DNA from: Trebouxia sp. TZW2008
Taxonomy: Eukaryota; Chlorophyta; Trebouxiophyceae; Trebouxiales; Trebouxiaceae
Length of the DNA stretch: 64,000 nucleotides
Assembly: GCA_002118135.1 (NCBI GenBank)
Contig: BDIU01000119.1
Coordinates: forward strand, 1 to 64,000
Direction: 5' to 3'
The notes below the pieces were generated by a model. The model did no database searches and was not told the DNA's origin. It saw only the letters and a list, made by a program, of their open reading frames with translations. Every line of letters begins with the position of its first letter. Positions within the stretch are counted from its first letter, which is position 1. Both the position numbers and the translations under genes were made by a program. Shown here one piece after another: positions 1 to 11,500 of the stretch.

Positions 1-1
1 G

Positions 2-661
2 GGCATGCATCCAAGAACTCCTTTGACTGTCAAACTGCCAACTCAAGAAGCCATTAACCCTTTTGCTGGTGAGTATGCTTCCAGAATGCTTGCCTTGACT
101 GCAAAAGCTAAGCGTTGCATGATGGCTGCACAACAAAGGCAAAAGCGTTATTATGATGAACGTCGTACTGATGTTGCCTTTGGTGTGGAAACTGATGTAC
201 TACTTTCAACTGCAAACTTGCAACTCAAAGTGCTGAACTCAGGCACTAGGAAACTGGCTCCTAAGTGGGTTGGTCCATTCAGGATACTTGAACGGATCGG
301 TCCATTGGCTTACAAACTTGACTTACCTGACTGCATGAAAGTGCATGATGTCTTTCATGCTTGCTACATCAAGCCGTACAGAACTGATGGCCGTGTGCAA
401 CCCCCACCTTTGCCAGAAATTGTCGATTCTGAGCCTGAGCGGGAGGTTGAGAGAATTTTAGCTCATAAACTGACCAAGCGTGGTCGCAAGCAACTCACTG
501 AATACTTACTAAGGTTCACTGGCTATGGACCTGAGCATGACATGTGGCAAGATGACGTGTCCAACTGTGCTGAACTTGTGCAAGCTTACTGGGATAGTAA
601 GCCCAAAGCTGAAAGGCTAAGAGCAGCTGTTTGCGTTGCTTCTTACCCTTGCAGAACTTAA
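2..661 (+). CDS. Ty3/gypsy chromovirus polyprotein, C-terminal end (partial)
   Basis: The frame is open from the left edge, so only the end of a retrotransposon Pol protein is present; the real start lies outside the window. The visible part has the integrase C-terminal module with its GPF/Y-type motif (KWVGPFRILERIG at about residues 86-98), then the typical FHACYIKPY block. After a short linker there is a chromodomain around residues 145-200 (YLLRFTGYGPEHDMW). In chromoviruses this domain tethers integrase to marked chromatin, which steers insertion. The frame closes with TAA at 659-661. No stop or frameshift is seen in this part, so the copy may be fairly young. Assignment to Ty3/gypsy chromoviruses is firm; activity cannot be judged from a fragment. 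Confidence 0.9.
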   Translation, partial: GMHPRTPLTVKLPTQEAINPFAGEYASRMLALTAKAKRCMMAAQQRQKRYYDERRTDVAFGVETDVLLSTANLQLKVLNSGTRKLAPKWVGPFRILERIGPLAYKLDLPDCMKVHDVFHACYIKPYRTDGRVQPPPLPEIVDSEPEREVERILAHKLTKRGRKQLTEYLLRFTGYGPEHDMWQDDVSNCAELVQAYWDSKPKAERLRAAVCVASYPCRT

Positions 662-970
662 CTACTGACTGAACTTTCAGAAACTGTGTACACCTGGAAT
701 TCGCGATATCCAGACTGCAGGCAGCTTTGCTCCTTTCAGTGCAATACATGTGTGTATACTGGTGCGTGCACAGCTATGCAAGGGCTGTTGCACACTCTTT
801 GCATAGTCTTGAGCTTTGCTCTTGCTGCAAGAGCAGTCATGATGACTTCTTATTTGGTACCGACTGGATTGATCACCCAGAGCTGGCCAAGGAAACTCAA
901 CTTCTTGCATGAACTTATTTGACTCATGTTCAGAGGACTGAAACTTTGAACTCAGCCAGGCCTGCGTTCC

Positions 971-1140
971 CTCATGAGGGGGAAGTCTGTAACGCCGTAG
1001 GCTTGTTACAATGTAAATCAATCAATCAATCAATTAACTTCAACGGACTGTTAATGACTTTAAAATCATCATTCAACTGTCCTCGTTGCTGAGGATAAAG
1101 ACTGCTATCAAACTAAGGCGTCTATTCGACGCCACCTGTG
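971..1140 (+). repeat. Putative polypurine tract and 3' LTR start of the chromovirus
   Basis: About 310 bp after the Pol stop codon there is a purine run (GAGGGGGAAG, near 975-984). It is followed at 988 by TGTAACG, a usual LTR-type start beginning with TG. The first 23 bp (988-1010) begin TGTAAC and end GTTACA, a perfect short inverted repeat. Five ATCA repeats follow at about 1016-1034. The 3' border of the LTR cannot be set because no second copy is in the window. Bases 662-970 show no convincing gene and are read as the untranslated 3' part of the element. Confidence 0.5.
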
Positions 1141-1149
1141 GGGAATACA

Positions 1150-1751
1150 CTAACGTGCTAATGCGCTACAATGATACATGAGCGGATCCAGGATGTCTTC
1201 ATACTTTGGATTTGCGCAGAGTTCCAGCTTGGTCAGCTGAGTCAGTTGCCTCATGTCTGGCAACAAGCACAGGTCATCTGGGTCCCCGCAGAAGTATTGG
1301 ACTGCAGATTTGGTTGCTGCTTGATGTAGGCATGAACATGAGGCCCAAAGCATGCATCAATGTCTAAGGACTGACACTGAAGCAGTATGCTGTCCATGCT
1401 AATGCGATTGTCAGCCATGTCTTGCAATGATTGGAACCAAGGCATTTTGTCTTGATGGCACTGCTTACAAGTCATCTTGAGGTGACCAAAAGTACGGCTT
1501 AACTTGAAGAAGTCTTGCCAGCACCCATTCTGAGAAGACTGAGCTGCGTGCAAGTGCAGAGTACGGACATGGGTGTTGTTCACAGCATCCCTCCAATTTG
1601 AGCAGGTGCAGGCTGCTGCGCAGTTGTCCAAAGCGTTGTGCTGTGCTTCCAAAACTTTGCTGAGAAGCTCAGTTGACAGGCCTGACCAGTTGCTGACAAG
1701 TGCTGTATATGGTCTGCAACATTCTCCAGTGTCACCTGGTGTTTGACACAC
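1150..1751 (-). pseudogene. F-box / leucine-rich-repeat protein remnant
   Basis: On the minus strand a frame from 1751 downward encodes an F-box-like motif (LSTELLSKVL, then C-AACTCSNWRDAV, then RTLHLHA). This is the Skp1-binding module of SCF ubiquitin ligases. It is followed by a stretch that looks like the start of a leucine-rich region. Near 1295 the reading frame shifts: sense continues in another frame as LPDMRQLTQLTKLELC, which is leucine-rich-repeat-like, and ends at 1150. No splice sites that would repair the shift are evident, so this looks like a broken gene. An unrecognised small intron is the alternative. It lies next to the chromovirus end, consistent with a decaying, transposon-rich edge. 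Confidence 0.5.
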
Positions 1752-2505
1752 GTTTCAACTTCGCAAATTGAGAGCACAGACTGACGAGGCAGGTGCAGTA
1801 GTCAACTTTACCTGTCTTGGCAGTGAGAAAGCTTCGCTTCTGCTTTGGCTGGACTGTCATGCTTGGCGCGTGTATAAACAATCGCAAGCGCACACTAGCG
1901 ACTTCTTTCTGGCTGTCAAAAGCAGAGCTGAGCGTGAGCGCGCGAAAGGTCAAAGATCAAAATAAAGCGAAGCTGCACGAATGTTTAGGATTCACGAACT
2001 TGTGGTTTGTCAGCGAAGCAGATTGAGCCAGTTGCTCAGGGGCGACGCTTGGTGCAGCAAAGCAAAATTCAAAGCCGTGCAGCAGATTGGTAAGCTGTAC
2101 ATGGAGTCTTGTGTCAACTTGAAGGAGCGTTTGATTACAATCGAAGTTACTAATCTCGCGCTTGTAGAGTACTTGCCTTGCCATGATCACCTCTTCTTCA
2201 CGAAATTGCCTCGTTCACTTCGTGCTGACCCGCGAAAGCAGTACGAGCATCATTTCACAGACCGTCAACGCGCAGGCTAGGTCATGCCAGCATCAGCAGG
2301 GTGTGCGAAATTGCGCAATATTTCACATGACAATCTGGCCAGAACGAGCGTCGATATGCCGCCCGAATAGCTTGACGTCAAGACACTCGACGCTCATGTT
2401 GACCGAGCACGGTACGATGATCGGCTCACAATCCGCACGGATACATGTACGTGATCGCCACAGACATCGGCGGCAATCAGACCACTGCACGCGAGCTTGT
2501 GCCTA
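1752..2505. other. Intergenic region upstream of the kinase gene
   Basis: No convincing gene. Short overlapping ORFs on both strands lack recognisable motifs. A TATAAA stands at about 1873 on the plus strand, some 630 bp before the kinase start codon. It could serve a long 5' leader or belong to neither neighbour. Confidence 0.3.
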
Positions 2506-5500
2506 ATGGACGGCACGCCTGATCTGTACGTGCGATGGCTCAGCGAGTGCAAGCGTGCTGTCAAGGACCTTCAGGAAATAGTCAAGCAGGCTAGAGCACA
2601 CATGGTGCTTTGCTGCGATGTCAGTGGAGCAGCTCTGGAAGCTGTCATGTCTCTGGAACATACAATACTGACAACGCCTCTAGACTGGTCCAGGCCTCAG
2701 GATTTGCCACGACTGTGTGCACAAGTAGTCAGCTTGATTGAGCTGGCTCGCTCACTTGTACAGGTAAGCTCACCTCAAGCACCATTGACGGATTGTGTAA
2801 GCCTATGAAGCTGCAAAGGCCTGCTGATGCACAGCTACCATGAAGGCTTTCATCAAGATGTTAACAGTTTTTCTAAAGTGTCCATGCTCATGACATGTGC
2901 TAGACCATTGGCATCGCACTACAATGCCAATGGCAGCACAGCAGTGTGACAATGACCTGCACATGTTAGGAGCCTTAAGGCTTGCCTCTGCCCAATGGTG
3001 ACATCAGCATGACTTCCTTTTCTAGGTGCAAACATAACTGAACATGTGATTAGCTTATTGCTCCCTGCAGGTATATGGAATGCCTAGATTTGTGCCAACC
3101 TGTAGATGGTTCATCAGAGGACACACCATCAGCAGTCAGTTTGGCAAGGTGTATGCAAGCCTCAAAGACGTTGCGAAACAGGCCAGAGCTCTCCATTCAC
3201 ACGCCACATCAGCAGAAGAGTGCTTTGATCAAGGGTAAGTCTCGATTTTGCTTGCCATGCGTATCAGAGGCCCATATGACCTGACAAACAGATGGGAACG
3301 TCACAATCCGTCTCTGTTGAGGTAGCAGCAATCTTGTGACAATCAGTCAGGACATGGCAACGGTGTAGCTGTTTTGCAGGCGCAAACAGTCACTGGGCTC
3401 CCTGCAGTCATACAAGTCATCACAGCTTGTGTCCAGCTGCCTACGCCAAGGCTGCCACTGTCACAATGTGCAGTGCATGCTGCACATCGACCCAGATGCA
3501 GAGCACCATTCCTTGGCAGGTCTTGGACAGGTACAATCCTTTGCTACATGAAGCTATGCCCATTGTTGTGTAGGCATTGTTGTGTAGGCAGTCCTTTACT
3601 GCCATACCCTGTTCTTCTGCAGCTTCCAGAAAAGATTTGCAACTTCACAGCCAAACTTTGAGACTATATTGACAAGCAGCCAATCCTTGCCACATTGCAG
3701 TATTGAGTAAAAGCTTGCATCTGAGTCTTCCATATACTGCAGGTGTGGTGGGTACTTGTTGGTGGAAGCAAGAGCGGTGTATATGCCCATGACGTAGCAA
3801 AGGCCACAACCGCACGGCTTTCTGACAGCAACTGCAACGCAGCAGTGTTGTCATTGGGTGTTGATGGGTTGGGGCGGGTATGGATGGGTCATGAGGGGGG
3901 TTTGGTGCAGGTGTGGTGTACTGTATTCCAAAGCCCAATCTGCCAATGGTCACAGTTGTGCCCAGCTGATGTCAGGTGAAAACCCAACATTTGCATATCC
4001 TGGGTTGATGCTTTGACATAGAATGCATTGCATGCAGGCACATATGAGCAAACCCAGCACAAAATGTCTGTGTCAAGCTGAGCCAAGCTGGATCAGGGTG
4101 TTAAAGACGCTGTGATTGCTGTCCATGTACAGTAAGACTGTCATGGTTGGGCTCGGAACATTCAGTGGCTGATAATGTGCTTCTGCGCATGCTTCTGTTC
4201 TGCTTGTGGCTTGTTACTGAATGCAAAGCATTCTTCACCTGTGCCTGTTACCTCTGCAACAATGTCTGCCTTGTACAGCTTTCTGTGATGTTACTGCTGA
4301 TCAGTCTGTGCACATCACGCTTTGCACTATTCGTCAAGCTTGGGTTTTGAACTTGTCATACTCTATCACTTCCCAATCTGCAGACATCGTGCAGAATTAG
4401 CTGGGTGTCTGTATGCACAAAATGGCCCAATTATCTTGGAAACGCATGCCACAGCAACACATCGTATGATGAAGCACAGCCCAAGAGCATGCTCAAGCCC
4501 ACTCCGTGTAATGTTGCAAGGCATGCGCTAGCACTCAGCAGCACAATAGCATGCTCAAAGCCAACATATATGGTGTTGCAGAACATTGGCTAGCACTGAA
4601 GATCCCAATAGCATGTGGGTTGGCACCAGCACAGGCTCAATTTGCCAAGCACGCCTCAGCATAGCTGATGCTGACATCTCCACCCCTGTCGTCACTCTGG
4701 TCACCAGTCTTGGCCAAAGTCATGCTGAGTTCGTGGCGAGAAGTAGCACAGAAGAGCATACGTCAGCACTGTCAGATTCTTACCCCCCTCGCTACCCCCA
4801 CCCCTACCCTGCCAGCATTGCCCGCCTATCTGAAGAAAGCCAGGGCAGCGACAGCTCTGCTGCTGCCAACACTACTCGCCACACCATGAACAGCAGCACC
4901 AAGTCAAGGCTGTTCTCGGCTGCCTCAGCCATCAGCAGCATCTCACATGGCAGAGCCACAAGCAGGCGCAAAAGTACTGATGGACCTTGTGAGCATTTGC
5001 AGCATAGCATAGCAGCTGGTCTCTCTGGCGGACAGCATTATCTTGGGCAGCAACATTTTGGGCAGCCGCAGCTTGGGCAGCAGCATGTACAGAATGCTTG
5101 CAAGCTGGCAGAAGCTGTATCCAATGATGGGCTTCAGCCTGCCCAGTTTGCTCATGATGGACCAGTGCTTGAGATTGTGGTGGCAGCTGACAGAGTGCTG
5201 ACTCGAGGCGGCGAGGGGTCAACTATGCTCATGAAAGAGTGGACGCTTACTGGCTTGCTCAGGGAGACGCACATGCCCTGCAAGCAAGGTACACAATGTC
5301 GTCACGTCAAGCACAATCATGCTGCAATTGTATGGCCAGGCAACATTGCTAGTGCATGATCCTGATGTAAATGACTGACCCAGGCTCACAGGTGTTGGTA
5401 AGCCTGAGTGTTTCAGCAGCTTGATGGCCTGCTCGTGACCGTCAATCTGGTTTGCTGTTCTATGGGTATTTTGGTCAAGCTCAGATCGACCACTGACTCA

Positions 5501-8500
5501 TCTGTGATCTTGGTGCAGGACCTGTCAGCTGCATTGCAATGCTCCCAGTGGCTAACCAAAGGCAAGTCCCAAGCAGGTCTGCGCTGAATGGCAGTCTCAC
5601 AGCATCTGGTCGATGCCACATCTTGACTGGTCACCCCAATGGTATAGTCAAGCTATGGGATGCACCCGAGGGTCAGCCATTGCAAACCCTAGCTCTCTTG
5701 GGGGATGCAGCATCCAGCCCAGTCAGATCCTTAGTCATGCTTGATCACCAGCTGTTGTGCATTGCACATGCTGACGGCCAGTTTGCAATCTGCCAAGTGC
5801 CTCAGTACAGCCAGTCAGTCACAATGTCTGCCTTGGGTAGTCAGCAACAGGAGGTGCCCCTGGATGCACACCTTGTGTTGTACCAAGCGCATCACAAGGG
5901 CCTGGTACAGTGCATCAAGTGTGTGGTGGGCATGATGTCAGTTGGGTCCTCAGGGACAATCCTCATGTGGTCCAGGGATCAGCTTGCAAGGATAGCCAAG
6001 CCCAACAACCCACCGCAGTTTGAGAGGTGAGGACTGCTGAAGTTGATCTGTACTACATTGCACTAGCCCAAGCAGCACCGCTTGCCTGCAGCATGAGCTG
6101 AATGAGCAACTCTAAGTAGACTTTGCTCTGCTTCAAAATAAAATTTGATTCTGGCTGCATGTCTGTGCAATTCTTGTGGCCATGTCTTTTACTCAAAGCC
6201 TGCCAAGGTCCTCCAGATCAGCCAGGTTCATCTGTACTTATCCACCAAAACATAATGCAAGGCACGGCATGACATGACATGGCATGGCAGCATATCACAT
6301 TATAGCATGTTGTGTTGTCACACATGACCTTACAGGATGTCAAGTTGCATTGCGTCATATCGCAGCATACGACATCACATTACATCACAATGCATTACAC
6401 TTCATCACATAATGTTACATCACCCTACATTATGTTATGGGACATTGCCTTGGGTAACGTTACACTACAATGTGTCATTGACCTGTACAACTTCTGCAGT
6501 ACTGAAGCTCCAGATTTGTAGCTTGGGTGGCTCCCTCCAGGCGGTCCACGCCGGGCCTGCTCATGCACCAAGCTGCTTCATGAATGTCATACAAATCCCT
6601 GACACCATGTCGTTGCCGCAGCACTGAAGCGCCTGATTTTAAGCTTGTTCTTGAGGGGGTGGCTCCCTCCAGGCGGTCCATGCCGGACCTGCTCATGCAG
6701 CGCTTCTTTGGATCAGAGTCGCTGTCAGCCATGCGTAGAGCTTTGGGATCTTTTGGTAAGGGGCCGCAGGAGGAGCAACAGCACCCTGACAGTATTGATG
6801 GCTTGTCAGGAGCAGGTCAAGCCAGCAGAACATTGCAGTCAAAAAGCTCACCGGCCAAGCAGTCAGGTATGCTGATTTGGATCTTTGCCAATCTGTCATG
6901 ACCTGAATGCTGGGTCTATTTACATGCCGGATAAAATATTTTGCTGCCTGATTGCTTAGCAAAGCTCGTCAAGCAGTATCTGGGGTGCCTTCTTGCCAAA
7001 AGTCTGTTATGATGCCTTGCACAGTCCTGCATAAATTAGTCAGATTTTGATGCTAAGCTGCGTCGCCCACCTGTCACAAGCCCACACATCACGCAAGAGC
7101 ATCTTACCAGTCAGATACATGCATGCAATGAATTGCATGCATGTAGCATTCTGCTCAGCAATCTTTGGGCAGTCACTGCAATGTCGCTTGAGTTCTCTCT
7201 GGGATCTAGACTGCCAGCTTGATATAGATTGTTTGCTGCATCTGCTCAGCGTAGCCTTTGCACTGCGGACAGTCCCTGTTGCAAATGGCCATGACAAGGT
7301 GAGGTTGCTGCATCAGGTGGGCAACTGCCTTCAAGGTCCAGGTTCAACAGGCTACGGCGCATGTCAACAGCATTTTCTACCCCTCCAGCAGTCACTGGCT
7401 CAGAGCGCATCACACTGCCAGTCAAGTCAGCCTCAGTCCCTCTTGTTGACCCATCCCAGGCCCTCGCTGCTGCCATTGATGCCGCAAGCGCTGAGATCAA
7501 AGCGCCCCTGGCAGTGCAGACACCCCCAACCTTTACCCCCGTTGCTGAGACCCATCCTCAGAGCCCTGCTTTGGAATCAGCCACTGCCCAACTCACTTCC
7601 CCTCATGCAGCTGCCAGCCAAAGTCAAATTGGAAGCACTGCACTGCGACGGGTTGCAGACTCCACAGCATGCACAGCACGCACAGCAGAGCAAGGATTGG
7701 GAGCAGCTTCAGATTTCACAGCATGCAATGCATGCACAGCAGAGATGGGGTTAGGAAGTCAGCGTACTGTGCAGCAGACAGACTCTGAGCTGCATGCACA
7801 ACTGCCCACCTGGCCTAGACTATCTCCAGAGCTGTCACAGGAAGTCAGGCAAGCTGCAAAGGCACTGATCCCAGCCCGGCGGGGCCAAAGCATGCCTGTT
7901 CCGACAGCCAGGCCAGCGCAGGCAGCTAAGCAGTCTGAGCTGCAGGGGCTAAACCAAGTGCCCTCTAGAATGTCAAGCCTTTCCTCAGCTGCTGAGGCAG
8001 CTCACCGAGTCCCAGGCATCAGCCGGCGAGCGTCCCTTGCAAGTTTGCTGCACAGAATGAGCACTGCAGCAGACCCTGGCAGTACCCAAGACCTGGCAGA
8101 ACCCCATGATGCTGGCAATTCAGCCGCTGTCATTAGTGCACAGGCTCTGCACAATGGCAATGAGTCTACTGCAGTTGGGCTGAGCAACTTAGCGCGGTCA
8201 AATCTAGCCAGCATACAAGGCACAGCTGATGTGACACAGCAAGCTGATTCAGCACAGATGGCCTCTGACAGCAAGTTGGGTCAAAAATTGATCAGTGAAG
8301 CTGTCCAGAGTTTGCAGCTGACCAGCAGCATGCAGCAGTCAGAAAGCACAGCTGCTATGCATGCTGAGGTTCCAGAGGCGCCCAGCATGCACAGCAGGCT
8401 GAAGAGGAGCATCAGTGATGTGGCACTGGCTGCTCTCGAGTCTGTGGAGAGCATGAAGTGCCCCATTATGGAGTTTGGGCAGCTTGAGCTAAAGCGCAAG

Positions 8501-11500
8501 ATTGGGGATGGCGCCATTGGGCAGGCAAGGCTACCTTTTGGGACGCATGCAACACTCCGTGCTGTCACTGCTGACTACCTGAAGCCAACATGTTGATTGT
8601 CAGCTTGTACTGACACTTAACAGCTGACCATGCATGACAGTATGGCTGCAGACATGCTCAACAACAATGTGTAAGCATGTTCAAAAGTCAGCTGTTTCTG
8701 CTGGTACATAAACAACAGTGTCAGGCTTACAAGCCTGTACAATTGAGCACTAAATTCCTGCAAAATTTCCCGCATGATAGTCAGACATGTCTTGTCTTGC
8801 TGGCCAAGTGCCCACAAATTGTTTGCCATGCTACTTACTTCAGGGCATGTTGAAAAGCACCTCTTGCTTGCCGAACTCGCACATGACCACATGTCTGGCC
8901 TCTGACTTGCCTGAGCTCATACAAGAATACTTGGCAAAGTGGCAAGAGACACATGTGCCAGTCAAGGTGATTGCTCGGATGCAGAACCTGTGCCACTTGC
9001 AGAAGATTCCCTCTGCACCACTCTCCAAGACTGGTCAGCTTATGGGCCTGACCCGCCTCTGACTTGGTTGTTCCTTACAGGTGTACTTGGCAAAGTGGCA
9101 AGAAACAGATGTGGCAGTGAAGGTAATTGCTCAGATGCAGAACCTGTGCCACTTGCAAAAGATCCCCTCTACACCACTCTCGAAAGGTGATCAGCTGCTG
9201 AGCATGGCGCCGTCACCTTGGTCAGCCGTTCCTCAGGCAGCAGATCAGAATGCCTCAAGATTGGCAGGTGCTGTGCGCTGCCCTTGCTGCTGATCGCCTC
9301 TGCTACATGTGACGACCAATTACTTTACACATGTCTTGGTCAGCAAGATCCCAGGCAGCAAACCAGAATCGTCTCAAGATCAATAGGTGCTGTACCCTGC
9401 CCATGGTGCTGTTCACACCCCATGCACATGCTGATCATGGTTCCACATTCACCTTGGTCAGCAGTCCCTCAGGCAGCAGATCAGAACGCCTCAAGATTGA
9501 CAGATGTTGTCCTGGCCCCAGAGAGAGGGAGAGAGTAATTCCACATGCTTTAGCCAGCCAACAAGGCTGATGGCATGTGCCACATAGTGGCAATGCCTAT
9601 ATGTGCGTGAGGTTCAGGCAGTCTGACATAGTGAAACATCCCCAATAATGATGTTGCGCAAAGAAAGCTCCCATGTCATGACCGCAGCTCATGCTGCTGC
9701 TCATGCCTGAAATGCCTGACATGATCTGCGTCAAAATACAAGAGACCACGCCCAAGAAGTATGACATATGCAGCTGATGCTCACGCACGCTCTGTGGCCA
9801 GCTGTACTGCATAAAGTCCAGCCCAGAGGTGTTGGATAAGGTGCTAGGCGATTCGCCGGTAACTTTAGGCGCAAAGTACGGTCACACATTTGAGACACAA
9901 GAAAATTCACCCGGCAAATATAACATGTAACACCTTTCCAACGTTTAGCACAGCATTACAAGCAAGGCCGTTTGATAGCAGATGGCCTCTCGACTACTTT
10001 GTCAAGGTGGCAGCATCCTGGCAAAAAAGTAGTGCCCTGCTTCAAGCATGTCGCATGTAAATATGATGCACCAAAGCTGGTCACAGCATGCAGAGATGTC
10101 TGAAGTCATTCAATCCAGATTCTGTAAGAAGTTCTGTAGGTAGCAAAGTCAGAATGCTTGCCCCTAGTGACAAGCTAATCTGATGGTCACGGTGACAGCC
10201 CAGATTATGTGTTTGACATTGCTAGATCAGTTGACTGCAACAGATGCTATTCCAGCCTTTCACCTGCACGCAACACTGTCACACACCTTGACACACGACT
10301 GAAGCTGCGCTATGCAGACTCAAAGGCAACTTCACAGACAGCCCGGTGGCTGACGCACACCAACACAGCTAAGGAGCATGACAGCAAGGAAGGCAGGTCT
10401 TCTGAAGAGATTGCTACCAAGCGCTCAAGCCTTCACCCTCAACCCAATTCTCATGCTTTTGCTGACACATAACTGATACCTTGCAGATTCAAAGGCAGCT
10501 TCAAAACTGACCAGGTGGCTGATGCACACCAACACAGCCAAAGAGCATGACAGCAAGGAAGGCAGGGCTTCTGAAGAGACTGCTATCAAGCTCGCAAACC
10601 TTGAGCCTGGAGTCAATATGCTTTTGGCTGACACATACATGATGCCATGCAGATTTCAAGGCAGCTTCTAAGACAGCTCGGTGGTTGATGCACACAGACA
10701 CAGCTAAGGAGCATGACAGCAAGGAAGGCAGGACTTCTGAAGATGCCGCTGCCAAGCGGTCAAGCCTTGAGGCGTCGCATCTGTCTGATCAGGAGCTGAG
10801 TGCAATCACTACTCTGGAAAGAGAGGTTAGAGCGCTACTTGCTTGACGAAACTCCTGAATTCATTCTCACGAACATTACCCTTTCATGAATTGTCATGAC
10901 TCAAAAGTAACACTGCAGGCACAATGCAGTGAGTCATTCCTAGTTGTCTTGACCTTTTAACAACAGTGTTCCTGTAGCAAATGACCTGCAACAATGAGGT
11001 TGCTGGGTCAAGACTTGAAAGTATATGTCTGTGGGTTTTGTACCCTGTGACTGCAATGCTGCAATGTATATTGCCTAAGCTGGGTACAGACTGGATGCCG
11101 CCCTTGTGGCCCTTTCCTGAGGGAGCTTCGCTGTGTCACAGACGGCCTAAACTCAATGAAATTAACGTTGTTGCCACCGTTGGCCACGTGCTAAAAGCCT
11201 TTTTGGCTGTTTAAAGCAACCCCACTTCTTATTTTGAAGTATCTGGGCCGCAGGTTTCCAGCATGGCATCACTGCAGCATCCCTATTGGTCATGTTCCTG
11301 GGTCTATGCCTGCGCCTTGACTGCAGTGTCACATGATTCTGTGCTTGAAAATTCTGATTCTGGCACAGCTTCCATCGCTGCAGGAAGCGCTGATTGTGGT
11401 CGTCACCCCAATCGCTGCACAAGCCTCGTTTTATGGTACAAAATAGCAGATATGACATGGTAGTCAGCCAACAAGGCTGGTTGCATTGCTGCAGCTGTCC

